52,370 nucleotides of DNA from contig CACKGC010000006.1 in the NCBI GenBank assembly GCA_902599655.1, positions 1-52,370 on the forward strand. The letters run 5' to 3'. Below, in pieces: positions 1 through 10,818 of this stretch. The translations under genes were made by a program, and so were the position numbers. The number at the start of each line of letters is the position of its first letter. The first letter of the stretch is position 1. The DNA is from an uncultured Fidelibacterota bacterium. GTDB taxonomy: Bacteria; Fidelibacterota; Marinisomatia; Marinisomatales; Marinisomataceae. Under the pieces are notes generated by a model. The model was not told where the DNA came from. It worked only from the letters and a program-made list of their open reading frames with translations, and ran no database searches.

Positions 1-1204
1 CAATCTTATTTTCAGTTGGGTGCCATGAAGTAGTAAAAACTCCATCAAGGTCTATAGGAATCTTTTTATATTTTCCAGATTTAATATCTACAATGATAAT
101 TGAATCTTGCTCTCCACTCTTAGAAGCAAATGATATAGATTTCCCATCTGGTGACCAAGAAATTCCAGGTTGCAACCATTTTAATTCCTCAAAATCTGGA
201 GTAGTATTTCCTCTAATTAGGCGCCTTTTTTGCTTTTCAGAATCAACCTCATATAAAATTAAATCCATATAGCCATCTTGGTCAGAAAAGTAAGCAATAG
301 TATTACCATCTGGCGAAAATGAAGGGCTAACATTATAAAAATTTCTTGTTTCAGTTCTATCAGTTATTTTTGTTGAAAAGTCATCAAAATTTTCCCTATT
401 TACTAGGTCAGGCCAATATTCCCTTTTAACAAAATCATGCCAATCTTCAGTAAGTTTTTCATAATCAACTCCCAAAGCGCTTTCAAAACCGCGCTCATCA
501 TTCTGCGCTCTTTTCATTTGCTGAAAAATCTCACCAACTTTCTCTCTACCATATTTTTGAGTAATGTATTGCCAAACAGACTGTCCTCCTTTATATGCTA
601 AAATAGAATAATTAAGTTCAGGTATTGAAGGCAGTCTGTCTTCTATTGCTAGATCTCTTAGAACCATATCTGAATTAGTATCCCAGTCAACAGATAAAAA
701 TTCAGCTAAACCTTCATTAGCCCATAGCGGAACTTGTACACGGATTCTTCCACTTATCAAACCTTGCGCATTTCCTCCATACACCAGCTCATTTATCGCT
801 GCATGAACGAGCTCATGATGAATTACATGTTCAAACTGTTCATAAGAACCTTCAAAAGGAATAACAATTCTATTTTTATATAATTCCGTTACTCCCCCAA
901 CACCCTCTGACATATATACATTTACAACGTTTGTTTGCTGGAAATCGTTATGGGATGTATAAACAATAATTTTAATTGGCTTATTACTTCTCCATCTTAA
1001 ATGTTTTCCAATTTGCTCGATGGATCTTTCTGCTACTTTAGATGTAAAAATAGCCAAGTCTTTATTATCTCCGTAGTAATAAATATTGGTATTTGGACTT
1101 ACAATGTATTCCCAGTCAAAGGATTCATATTGAACCTTATTTTGCCCAAAACTTTGTGGATATAAAAGATTAGTTAATAATAATATAGTAAGTATAATGC
1201 GCAT
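1..1204 (-). CDS. Secreted gluzincin-type metallopeptidase with TolB-like propeller repeats (C-terminus cut by window edge)
   Basis: Reading the minus strand from the ATG at 1204 gives an open frame of about 401 codons that runs off the left edge, so the C-terminus is missing. The N-terminus is a signal peptide (MRIILTILLL..., likely cleaved after SFG, before Gln21). A zinc-protease motif HELVH lies at residues 130-134, with a downstream ANEGLAEF whose Glu164 is the probable third zinc ligand: the gluzincin pattern seen in peptidase MA-like proteins. From about residue 290 there are PD40/WD40-like repeats of the TolB type (SPSFSPDGNTIAYFSDQDG, then SWSPDGKSISF). This suggests a periplasmic or outer-membrane-associated peptidase fused to a propeller. 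Its substrate cannot be told from sequence. It is divergent from the LpxH-like gene. Confidence 0.85.
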   Translation of the reverse strand, partial: MRIILTILLLTNLLYPQSFGQNKVQYESFDWEYIVSPNTNIYYYGDNKDLAIFTSKVAERSIEQIGKHLRWRSNKPIKIIVYTSHNDFQQTNVVNVYMSEGVGGVTELYKNRIVIPFEGSYEQFEHVIHHELVHAAINELVYGGNAQGLISGRIRVQVPLWANEGLAEFLSVDWDTNSDMVLRDLAIEDRLPSIPELNYSILAYKGGQSVWQYITQKYGREKVGEIFQQMKRAQNDERGFESALGVDYEKLTEDWHDFVKREYWPDLVNRENFDDFSTKITDRTETRNFYNVSPSFSPDGNTIAYFSDQDGYMDLILYEVDSEKQKRRLIRGNTTPDFEELKWLQPGISWSPDGKSISFASKSGEQDSIIIVDIKSGKYKKIPIDLDGVFTTSWHPTENKI

Positions 1205-1350
1205 ATGATTTTATAAGTTAAAAAATTGATAAAGTTTCAAATAATTTATTTATTCAAAATATTTTTATTATCAAAGATAGTATAATTTAAGACAAAAATT
1301 TTAAATTATTAATTCATTGATGCAATTTTTATAAAAGATTAAGTTTTTTA
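1205..1350. promoter_or_regulatory. Divergent intergenic region, presumed promoters for both flanking genes
   Basis: A very AT-rich 146-nt gap separates two divergently transcribed genes, so it should hold both promoters. I see no convincing -35/-10 pair on either strand. The heptamer TTGATAA at 1226-1232 recurs inverted as TTATCAA at 1268-1274; this may be a chance result of base composition. No RNA gene or riboswitch-like structure is apparent. Confidence 0.35.
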
Positions 1351-2082
1351 ATGCAATTGCCAATCTATTTTTTTGGAGATAATCACTTTTCTCCAACTCC
1401 TTCATTATCTAATGAACATAAAATCAAGAAAATGGAAGAGTTTATTCACGTAATTGAAAAGTCTAAAGGAAGTATCTTTATTATGGGGGATTTTTTTGAT
1501 TACTACTTCGAATACAATAAAAATAATCCAAATTATTTTGAAAAGATTTTTTTATTACTAGAAAAAATAAAAAGCAAAGGAATTGAAATATATTTTATAG
1601 CAGGGAATCATGATTTTTGGATAGGAAAAGAATTTGAATCACTAACAACAAAATCTTTTTTAAATGATCAAATTTTATTTGCAGGAAATAAAAGAATTTA
1701 TGTCACTCATGGAGACGGTATTCTATCTTGGGATAAAGGATATCGATTATTAAAGATTATTTTAAGAAGTAAAATTTTTCGTTTTTTATACTCTTTATTA
1801 CCAAAAAGTATTGCGTTAAAAGTTGCAGAAAAAATTTCATACGAAAGAAAAGATTCACACAACATTGATAATAAAAAGTTAGATAAAATTCATTCTGAGT
1901 TGATTGAATATGCTAGATCAAAGTGGAATAAAGATTGTGACATTGTAATCATGGGTCACTATCATCATTCATTTAATTTTAATGAAAATCAAAAACAATT
2001 AATTATACTTGATGATTGTTGTGATCAACAATTTAATTATGCCAAATATGATGGTAATTCAATTAGTATAAAAAGTTTATAA
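1351..2082 (+). CDS. LpxH-like UDP-2,3-diacylglucosamine diphosphatase / calcineurin-like phosphoesterase
   Basis: The 243-residue protein carries the full calcineurin-type metallophosphatase set in order: D-x-H at residues 10-12, GDFFD at 46-50, GNHDFW at 85-90, THGD at 119-122 and GHYHH near 204. Length and the GDxFD...GNxDFW...HGD arrangement match the LpxH family, which removes UMP from UDP-2,3-diacylglucosamine in lipid A synthesis. The usual LpxH Arg in GNRD is His here, as in many FCB-group homologues. The LPS genes just downstream on the other strand fit this role, but another phosphodiesterase function is possible. There is no clear Shine-Dalgarno. The stop codon abuts the stop of argF directly. 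Confidence 0.75.
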   Translation: MQLPIYFFGDNHFSPTPSLSNEHKIKKMEEFIHVIEKSKGSIFIMGDFFDYYFEYNKNNPNYFEKIFLLLEKIKSKGIEIYFIAGNHDFWIGKEFESLTTKSFLNDQILFAGNKRIYVTHGDGILSWDKGYRLLKIILRSKIFRFLYSLLPKSIALKVAEKISYERKDSHNIDNKKLDKIHSELIEYARSKWNKDCDIVIMGHYHHSFNFNENQKQLIILDDCCDQQFNYAKYDGNSISIKSL

Positions 2083-2091
2083 CTAAACTTT
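2072..2091. terminator. Possible bidirectional terminator hairpin spanning two abutting stop codons
   Basis: AAAGTTTA at 2072-2079, a four-base loop, then TAAACTTT at 2084-2091 form a perfect 8-bp inverted repeat. It contains the TAA of the plus-strand gene and begins at the TAG of argF. Both strands are T-rich after the stem. With one G-C pair it is weak, so the terminator call is tentative. Confidence 0.35.
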
Positions 2092-3006
2092 ATTTGCTAG
2101 AGTTACCATAATAGCATTTTGGGTATGTAGTCTATTCTCAGCTTGCTCAAAAACTATAGAATTTTGAGAATCAATTACTTGATCGGTCACTTCTCTACCT
2201 CTTTCAGCTGGCAAGCAATGCATAAACATATAATCATTTTTTGCATGTTGAATCAAATCATTATTTACCTGCAAAGGAGAAAATATTTTTACCCTTTCAT
2301 AAACTTCTTCTTTTTGACCCATTGATGCCCAAACATCTGTGTAAATAACATCAGCATCTTTTACTCCCTGAATTGGGTCATGAAGAATATTTATTGAAGA
2401 GATATTTTTAGAATTGGCATATGAAATTGTTTCTGCATCAGGTTCATACCCTTCAGGACAGACGCAAGTGAATTCAAAAGGTAATACTGAAGCTAATCTT
2501 ATCCATGAGTTAACAATATTATTTCCATCGCCAACATATACAATCTTTAAATCACTTAAATTATCTTTTTTTTGCTCCCAAATTGTAAACATATCAGTAA
2601 GAATTTGGCATGGATGGTTATAATCAGTTAAACCATTCACAACTGGAACAGTAGCATGTTTTTCAAATTCCAACATATCATTATGACTATATACTCTTGC
2701 CATAATCATATCATTATATCTACTGAAAAGTTGAGCTAAATCACCTGCACTCTCACGAGTTCCTAAGCCGATATCTTGGGGAGCTAAATAAATTGCATGC
2801 CCTCCCATCCAAGCAAAACCTGTTTCAAATGAAACTCTGGTTCGTGCAGAAGGTTTTGCAAATATCATAGCCATGGAGTGGTCTTTGAAGGGTTGATAAC
2901 TTTCTTTATTTCTATATTTAGACTTTAATTCAGCAGCCAATTCAAATAAATCTAAAATCTCATTTTTACTAAAGTCATCTACTTTTATACAATGTTTTAC
3001 GCTCAT
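2083..3006 (-). CDS. argF: Ornithine carbamoyltransferase
   Basis: This enzyme transfers the carbamoyl group from carbamoyl phosphate to ornithine, giving citrulline in arginine synthesis. The 307 residues match the family's usual size. Visible motifs are the carbamoyl-phosphate loop SARTR at 53-57, HPCQ at 131-134, the ornithine SMG loop in DVWASMGQ, and HCLPAERG near the C-terminus. SMG plus HCLP argues for true ornithine transcarbamylase over the acetyl- or succinyl-ornithine forms of some Bacteroidota. It is the last gene of the gatC-to-argF run and overlaps rpoN by ATGA, so its translation is probably coupled to rpoN. No other arginine genes are in the window. Confidence 0.93.
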   Translation of the reverse strand: MSVKHCIKVDDFSKNEILDLFELAAELKSKYRNKESYQPFKDHSMAMIFAKPSARTRVSFETGFAWMGGHAIYLAPQDIGLGTRESAGDLAQLFSRYNDMIMARVYSHNDMLEFEKHATVPVVNGLTDYNHPCQILTDMFTIWEQKKDNLSDLKIVYVGDGNNIVNSWIRLASVLPFEFTCVCPEGYEPDAETISYANSKNISSINILHDPIQGVKDADVIYTDVWASMGQKEEVYERVKIFSPLQVNNDLIQHAKNDYMFMHCLPAERGREVTDQVIDSQNSIVFEQAENRLHTQNAIMVTLANKV

Positions 3007-4292
3007 TTTTCTATCCTTTGATTTACATTTTTAATATCTAATAGCTTTCTATACTTAGCAACCGTTCTTCTTGCTATTAGAAAATCTTTTTCATTTAATT
3101 TCTCTACAATATCTGAATCAGATAATGGAGATTTCTTATCCTCGGCATTAATTATTTCAAGCATCACTTTTTTAAGCTCATTAGTAGATGCAGTTTTACC
3201 AGATTTTTTAGTTAATGCATTTGAAAATAAACTTTTTAAACTAATTAATCCAATTGGTGTATCAATATATTTATTTTTGACCACTCTACTAATGCTTGAA
3301 ATATCTTTATCAATTTTATTTGCAATATCTTCTAATTTTAACGGATTTAAAAATTCACTTTTATTGCTTAAAAAATTTCCCTGCACTAATAAAATCTGCT
3401 CAATAACATCCTTGAGTGTATTGGATCTATAATTCAATGTATCTAAAATATTCTGTGCATCACTAATATGGTTTTTTAAGAAAGTTTTTTCTTCTTTTGA
3501 AGAATTTGAATTCATTGCTGCATCAAGATAGTCTTGCGAAATTTGATACTTATTTAATAGTCTATCATTTATAAGAATCAACCACTTATCTTCTTTTTCC
3601 TTTACTATGGCGTCAGGTAAAACATTTTCGATGCCTAAATCATTATCAAGAATGGGAGAAAAATTTTGATCTGAAATGAATGAAAAAGCTTCATCAATTT
3701 CTTTGTCCGTACAATTTATATGTTGTTTTATTTTATCTTTATTCTGATTTAGAAAATCATCAAAATAATTTTCAACTATCTTGCTTGATAGTGCATTAGA
3801 ATCTCCAATTTGAAAAGTTAAGTACTCTTTCAAATCTTTGCTTCCTACACCCACAGGATTAAGCTCCATTACTTCTTTTCTGACTTGTTCTATTTCTTCA
3901 ACATCAACATTATGATTATCTGCTATTAACTCTAACTCAATATCTAAAAATCCATTCTTATCTAAATTAAATACTATTTCTTTTCCAATTAATTTTGATT
4001 TCTCATCAAGATTTGATGTATCAATTTGAATTATTAAATCATCTGTGATGTCCCTGCTTTCTGGAATATTTGCTAAGAATAATTCATAGCTACTTTGATC
4101 TTGAAATGAATCTACCTGATTATTTGATCTTGATTCTTCAATGCTTTTTTCTTCAATTACAGGGTTTACTTGTATTTCATTTTCCAAATCTTTTTCAAGC
4201 TCATCAATAGATAACTCTAACAGTCTAGATTTTATAATTTGCTGAGGAACTATAGATTGTTTTTGTCTAAGCTTGGTAGAAAGTTTGTTCAT
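3003..4292 (-). CDS. rpoN: RNA polymerase sigma-54 factor
   Basis: The product directs RNA polymerase to -24/-12 promoters and needs an AAA+ activator to melt DNA. The Gln/Leu-rich region I is visible at the start (LRQKQSIVPQQIIKSRLLEL). The C-terminus has the RpoN box as ARRTVAKYR with a preceding helix-turn-helix. At 429 residues it is somewhat shorter than the roughly 470-480 of proteobacterial RpoN; the acidic linker after region I is compact. It follows lptB with a 4-nt ATGA overlap, the common lptB-rpoN neighbourhood of Gram-negative genomes. No sigma-54 activator or hpf-like gene is next to it here. Confidence 0.93.
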   Translation of the reverse strand: MNKLSTKLRQKQSIVPQQIIKSRLLELSIDELEKDLENEIQVNPVIEEKSIEESRSNNQVDSFQDQSSYELFLANIPESRDITDDLIIQIDTSNLDEKSKLIGKEIVFNLDKNGFLDIELELIADNHNVDVEEIEQVRKEVMELNPVGVGSKDLKEYLTFQIGDSNALSSKIVENYFDDFLNQNKDKIKQHINCTDKEIDEAFSFISDQNFSPILDNDLGIENVLPDAIVKEKEDKWLILINDRLLNKYQISQDYLDAAMNSNSSKEEKTFLKNHISDAQNILDTLNYRSNTLKDVIEQILLVQGNFLSNKSEFLNPLKLEDIANKIDKDISSISRVVKNKYIDTPIGLISLKSLFSNALTKKSGKTASTNELKKVMLEIINAEDKKSPLSDSDIVEKLNEKDFLIARRTVAKYRKLLDIKNVNQRIEK

Positions 4293-5020
4293 TGATCCAA
4301 TTTAAAATTTTTACCCAAGTATATTCTTCTGACTTCCTCATCATTTGCTAAGGTTTGGGCATCTCCTGATTTTAATATCTTTCCTCCGTAAAGAAGGTAT
4401 GACCTATCTGTTATTGAAAGTGTCTCTCTAACGTTATGATCAGTAATTAGTACTCCAATATTTTGCTGTTTTAGAGAAATAATCATCTGCTGAATATCTT
4501 CAACCGCAATCGGATCAACACCTGCAAATGGTTCATCTAACAATACAAAGTCAGGTTTTAAAGCTAGAGTACGACATATTTCAACTCTTCTTCTTTCTCC
4601 TCCCGATAATCCAGCTCCAATATTATTTCTTATGTGAGAAATATTAAATTCGTTTAGTAGTTTATCAATTAGTTGATTTTGTTCTTCTTTGTTCGGAATA
4701 ATTGTTTCAAGCACAATTTTCAAATTATCTTCGACACTTAATTTCCCAAAAATTGATGGTTCTTGAGCTAAATATCCAATCCCCATTCTAGCTCTTTTGT
4801 ACATTGGAGACTTTGTTATATCTTCATCTCCAAAAATTATTTTACCTGAAGAAGGCCTTATCATACCAGTAATCATATAAAATGTTGTTGTCTTTCCTGC
4901 CCCGTTCGGTCCTAAAAGACCTACGACTTCACCTTTATTTAAATTTAGATCAATGTCATTAACGGCATAAAAATCTCCATATTTTTTAACAAGATTTTCT
5001 GCTCTTAATACTTTAGTCAT
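4289..5020 (-). CDS. lptB: LPS export ABC transporter ATP-binding protein LptB
   Basis: LptB is the cytoplasmic ATPase that powers extraction of lipopolysaccharide from the inner membrane together with LptF/LptG. The 243-residue protein shows Walker A GPNGAGKTT (37-45), the ABC signature LSGGERRR (138-145), Walker B ending in LLDEP with the LptB-typical FAGVDPIAV, and the switch histidine in ITDHNVRET. The FAGVDP signature and position directly after lptC separate it from LivF-type ATPases. It overlaps lptC by 8 nt and rpoN by 4 nt. The permease genes lptF/lptG and the bridge gene lptA are not in this window. Confidence 0.93.
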   Translation of the reverse strand: MTKVLRAENLVKKYGDFYAVNDIDLNLNKGEVVGLLGPNGAGKTTTFYMITGMIRPSSGKIIFGDEDITKSPMYKRARMGIGYLAQEPSIFGKLSVEDNLKIVLETIIPNKEEQNQLIDKLLNEFNISHIRNNIGAGLSGGERRRVEICRTLALKPDFVLLDEPFAGVDPIAVEDIQQMIISLKQQNIGVLITDHNVRETLSITDRSYLLYGGKILKSGDAQTLANDEEVRRIYLGKNFKLDQ

Positions 5021-5543
5021 TATTAATTCTTCCTCTTGGTTGCAAAATATTCCAATCAGTTAAGTCTATATTAGATTTAAATCCAGTTCCATAAAGTGTA
5101 TCCGTATCTGAAGTAACAAATTTAAGATTTGCATCAGTATAAATTTTATCAGAATTATTATCCCATGTTAAAGAGTCTGTCATAAGTATTTTCCCGTCAT
5201 TAGAAATGACCATAACAGTTCCGTAAGCTTTGATTCTATTTTCTTTTTCATTCACCATCGCAGATTGTGATTTAATTAAAGATTTATGCTGAAAATCTTC
5301 ATCAAATAAATCAACATTAACGTTATCATATAGCTCTAATTGTAATGATTGATTATTCTTTTTTAAGATTTCCGATTTGATTTTTGCAGTAATATTACCT
5401 TTTTTTGTTAATGTAATTTCGACATTTGTTGATAATTGATCATGTACGTCTTTTTCAACATTATTGATAACTTCATTTTTTGAACATGAAACAAAAAAAA
5501 GCATTAAAAAAATTGTTAATTTTTTGTTTAAATCTAATATCAT
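5013..5543 (-). CDS. lptC: LPS export periplasmic protein LptC (lipoprotein form)
   Basis: The 176-residue protein has a short hydrophobic N-terminus ending in a lipobox-like FVSC (Cys about residue 20), so it looks like a lipoprotein rather than the single-pass LptC of Escherichia coli. The rest is beta-strand-rich LptC/OstA-like sequence, with repeats of the type 'NRIKAYGTVMVISNDGK', 'LMTDSLTWDNNSDKIYTD' and 'TLYGTGFKSN'. LptC passes LPS from LptBFG toward LptA. The call rests on these repeats plus placement between kdsC (4-nt overlap) and lptB (8-nt overlap); sequence identity in this family is generally low. Confidence 0.85.
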   Translation of the reverse strand: MILDLNKKLTIFLMLFFVSCSKNEVINNVEKDVHDQLSTNVEITLTKKGNITAKIKSEILKKNNQSLQLELYDNVNVDLFDEDFQHKSLIKSQSAMVNEKENRIKAYGTVMVISNDGKILMTDSLTWDNNSDKIYTDANLKFVTSDTDTLYGTGFKSNIDLTDWNILQPRGRINND

Positions 5544-6082
5544 CTTAGCTCACTAAGTAATTTATCTAATTGTTCAGTAAAATCACCTCTAGATTCAATA
5601 AGTAGGTCGATTACCTCTCTTACTGCGCCTTTACCCCCTTCAAGTAAAGTGGTATAGTGCGAATAATTAGATATATACTTTGGAGCATTTGGTACTGTAA
5701 CAGCAAATCCAACTTTTTCTAAAATAGGTATATCAATAATGTCATCTCCAATGAAACAAACTTCATTATCTAATACCCCATATTTCTTTTTTAATTCATC
5801 GTATGCATCAATTTTACGAATTACTCCATTATATACGTCATCAATTTGAAGCTCTTCTGCTCTTTGAGTAGTTGTAAGAGATTCTCTTCCAGTAATCCAT
5901 GCAGTTTTAATATTAAGATTCAATAATCTAAGCATTACAAAACCAACACCATCAAGAGCATTAAAAGATCTCAACTCATCTCCAGATGTACTTTTAATAA
6001 ATGATCCATCTGTGAGTACGCCATCAATATCACAAATCAATAATTTTATTTTAGAAAGTGAATCTTGTAATTTTCTATCCAT
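5540..6082 (-). CDS. kdsC: 3-deoxy-D-manno-octulosonate 8-phosphate phosphatase
   Basis: KdsC hydrolyses KDO-8-phosphate to KDO and phosphate. The 180-residue HAD-superfamily C0-type protein has the nucleophile motif CDIDGVLTDG (Asp18, Asp20), a TGRES motif II region and the late acidic motif FIGDDIIDIP. Length and the DGVLTDG signature are characteristic of the small tetrameric KdsC enzymes. It overlaps kdsA by 8 nt (ATGGATAG) and lptC by 4 nt, so substrate synthesis and dephosphorylation are encoded back to back. Confidence 0.95.
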   Translation of the reverse strand: MDRKLQDSLSKIKLLICDIDGVLTDGSFIKSTSGDELRSFNALDGVGFVMLRLLNLNIKTAWITGRESLTTTQRAEELQIDDVYNGVIRKIDAYDELKKKYGVLDNEVCFIGDDIIDIPILEKVGFAVTVPNAPKYISNYSHYTTLLEGGKGAVREVIDLLIESRGDFTEQLDKLLSELR

Positions 6083-6896
6083 GACTTAAATATGTTTTTC
6101 TAAAAGCAATAATAGATGTTAATATTTTTTCAAGTTTATCAATAGGCCATTGTGTGCTAGCATCACTTAATGCATTATCTACATCATCATGCACTTCCAT
6201 AAATATTCCATTTGCACCTGATGAAACAGCAGCAAATGTTTGGGAAGGAATAAATTGTCTATTTCCACCTGTATTTGATTCATGATTTCCAGGTATTTGT
6301 GCACTATGGGTGGCATCAAAAATAACAGGATAACCAAATGACTGCATTATAGGAATCGATTTTAAATCTGTAACTAAACTATCAAAACCGAAAGTATTAC
6401 CTCTCTCTGTTAATAAGATATTTTTATTACCACTTTCTTCTAATTTATTAACAATATTTTCTACTTTATAAGGAGATAAAAATTGTCCTTTTTTAACGTT
6501 CACTACTTTGCCAGTTTGCGCTGCTGCAACTAATAAATCAGTTTGCCTACAAAGAAATGCTGGAATTTGAATAATATCTACAACATCGCTCACTGCATTG
6601 GCATGTTCAGGTAGATGAATATCTGTAGTGACCGGAATGTTAAAGTTATTTTTTATTTCTTCTAAAATCTTTAATCCAGCATCTAAACCATCTCCTCTAA
6701 ATGATGAAATAGATGTCCTGTTAGCCTTATCAAAAGAGCTCTTAAAAACAAATGGGATATTTAGCTTAGATGTAATTTCAGTTATTTTTTCAGCAATACC
6801 GAAACAATGATCTCTGCTTTCAATAACACATGGACCTCCAATGAAAGGTATAGCGCTATCTCCAAAAATAATGTTATCTAGCTTTACTTTATTCAT
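6075..6896 (-). CDS. kdsA: 3-deoxy-8-phosphooctulonate synthase (KDO-8-P synthase), metal-dependent type
   Basis: KdsA condenses arabinose-5-phosphate with phosphoenolpyruvate to KDO-8-phosphate. The 273-residue protein shows GGPCVIES, FKSSFDKANRTS, QIPAFLCRQTDLL, NVKKGQFLSP, LTERG and FDATHSAQ. The residue aligning with the metal-ligand Cys of the Aquifex enzyme is Cys23, where the metal-free E. coli enzyme has Asn. The other ligands expected for the metal-dependent class are also visible (His in DATHS, Glu in FMEVH, Asp in LSDAS). It lies 2 nt after pyrG and overlaps kdsC by 8 nt. Confidence 0.95.
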   Translation of the reverse strand: MNKVKLDNIIFGDSAIPFIGGPCVIESRDHCFGIAEKITEITSKLNIPFVFKSSFDKANRTSISSFRGDGLDAGLKILEEIKNNFNIPVTTDIHLPEHANAVSDVVDIIQIPAFLCRQTDLLVAAAQTGKVVNVKKGQFLSPYKVENIVNKLEESGNKNILLTERGNTFGFDSLVTDLKSIPIMQSFGYPVIFDATHSAQIPGNHESNTGGNRQFIPSQTFAAVSSGANGIFMEVHDDVDNALSDASTQWPIDKLEKILTSIIAFRKTYLSHG

Positions 6897-6898
6897 AC

Positions 6899-9175
<2,277 letters not shown>

Positions 9176-9179
<4 letters not shown>

Positions 9180-9487
9180 TGGCTTTCCTTTTTTACAGTT
9201 AAGGGCACTTCAACATAATCAGAATTAGAACTTGGACTATTTGCTAATACATCTTTTTTATCCAATGAGGATTCATAATTATCCTCTCTTAAAGTGTTGT
9301 TCATATCATGAACATTATATAACTCTTCAACGTTTTCAGTATCAATTTCATTTAATGTATCCATATAATTAAGAATATTATTCATATCTTCTGTGCGTTT
9401 TTTAAGTTCTTTGCTTGTTAAAGATAATCTTGACAGTTCAGCAATCTTCTTTACTTCTTGTTCTGAAATTTTATTTTTTTTGGACAT
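9176..9487 (-). CDS. gatC: Aspartyl/glutamyl-tRNA amidotransferase subunit C
   Basis: GatC is the small clamp subunit of GatCAB, which converts misacylated Glu-tRNA(Gln) and Asp-tRNA(Asn). The 103 residues show the family's N-terminal helix pair (SEQEVKKIAELSRLSLT), the NILNYMDTLNEIDTENVEE segment and a C-terminal tail. gatA and gatB are not in the window, so the subunits are encoded apart. It is the first gene of the LPS run; 59 nt separate it from the efflux operon upstream, with no clear promoter or hairpin in that gap, so read-through from the efflux operon is possible. Confidence 0.88.
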
Positions 9488-9546
9488 AAATTATTTTGAC
9501 AATTTAGATGATTAGAAAGACTTCATCAAGAAAAAGGCCCTAAGAG

Positions 9547-10818
9547 TTAGTCGTATCTCATTGAATCAATTGGATTCAACTTTGATGCTTTAATTGCTGG
9601 ATAAAGACCAAAAATTATACCCATAGAAGCACAAATTTGTAGACTATAGAACACCCACTCGTATGGAATTACTGGATCTTGTTCAAGAAAAGTAGCTACT
9701 ACATTACCAAAAGATAAGCCCAAAATAATCCCAACAATTCCACCAAGGATAGAGATTAAAATTGCTTCAATTAAGAATTGCAAAAAGATATCTACTCTTC
9801 TTGCGCCTAAAGCTTTTCTAATACCAATCTCTTTAATTCTTTCTGTTAAAGAAACTAGCATAATATTAGCAATTCCAATCCCGGCGACGATTAAAGAAAT
9901 ACCTGCTACCAGACCAACAAAAATTTTTATAGATGATGTAAAGCTGCCAAAAGTGTCCATTAATTGATCATTGGTTGCAATGTAAAAGTTATTTGGATCA
10001 CCTGGTGAAATTTTTCTTATAGCTCTAAATACTCCAATAGCTTCATCAGTTGCATCTTCCAAAGTATCCATGGATTCTGCTTCTAAAATAAGTTGAAGAT
10101 CAGGTCTTCCTCTCCATCCTTTTCCTCCATAGTATTTTAAATATGTGCTGATAGGAATACCAATCATACTATCCATATTTTGACCTAACAATTCACCTTT
10201 AGGTTCAGTTAAAGCGATTATTTCAAAAGGGATATTGTCAATTTCTATATTTTGTCCCACTGGATTTGAATATGGAAAAAGTTGCTCTTTAATATAATAT
10301 CCAACGATAGCAACCCTACTAGCATTTTCTATATCAACATCTTGAATATTTCTTCCATCAAGGATATCATATTTTGAAACGGATAATACATCCCCATCAG
10401 AACCCCAAAAACTTGCAAGTCTACTTTTCAACTCTTCTTTTCCAACAGAGATTGTTCTATCGCTTGGTTCTTCCGTGGTTGTAGCAGCCATGTTAGTCAC
10501 TAGAGTAAGATTTCGTTTTAATTGCTCATATTCATCCCATGTAATTCTTGGTATTTTTCTTTTACCCCATCCTGCATCATTACCAAATTGTACTTGGACG
10601 GGATTATCTTTAGTAATGTAAAATATGTTGGTTTTCATATCTGCAACTAACGATTCAGTTGACTGTTCAAAAGTTTCTAAAACTGTCATAATTGCAATGA
10701 TAGAAGAAACTCCAACAGTAATACCCATCAGAGTTAACGCAGTTCTTAATTTCGTTTGACCAAAATAAAAAAGTACTCCACCGATAGCATCGACTAAATA
10801 ATTTATTATTCTATTCAT
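9547..10818 (-). CDS. MacB-like ABC transporter permease (FtsX family), second permease of the efflux operon
   Basis: The 423-residue membrane protein has the MacB/FtsX layout: one N-terminal membrane helix (LRTALTLMGITVGVSSIIAI), a large periplasmic MacB_PCD domain to about residue 280, and three C-terminal helices including the conserved cytoplasmic loop ERIKEIGIRKALGARRVDI. There is no fused ATPase domain, unlike E. coli MacB. It overlaps the preceding permease by 8 nt (ATGAATAG), the same coupling used one gene earlier. It probably pairs with that permease as a heterodimer, with the adjacent ATPase supplying two copies. The exported substrate is unknown; antibiotic, lipoprotein or peptide export are all seen in the family. 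Confidence 0.88.
   Translation of the reverse strand: MNRIINYLVDAIGGVLFYFGQTKLRTALTLMGITVGVSSIIAIMTVLETFEQSTESLVADMKTNIFYITKDNPVQVQFGNDAGWGKRKIPRITWDEYEQLKRNLTLVTNMAATTTEEPSDRTISVGKEELKSRLASFWGSDGDVLSVSKYDILDGRNIQDVDIENASRVAIVGYYIKEQLFPYSNPVGQNIEIDNIPFEIIALTEPKGELLGQNMDSMIGIPISTYLKYYGGKGWRGRPDLQLILEAESMDTLEDATDEAIGVFRAIRKISPGDPNNFYIATNDQLMDTFGSFTSSIKIFVGLVAGISLIVAGIGIANIMLVSLTERIKEIGIRKALGARRVDIFLQFLIEAILISILGGIVGIILGLSFGNVVATFLEQDPVIPYEWVFYSLQICASMGIIFGLYPAIKASKLNPIDSMRYD

Noticed and set aside
9488-9546. Promoter or terminator between the efflux operon and gatC
   Set aside because: The 59-nt gap shows no credible -35/-10 pair and no hairpin with T-run.
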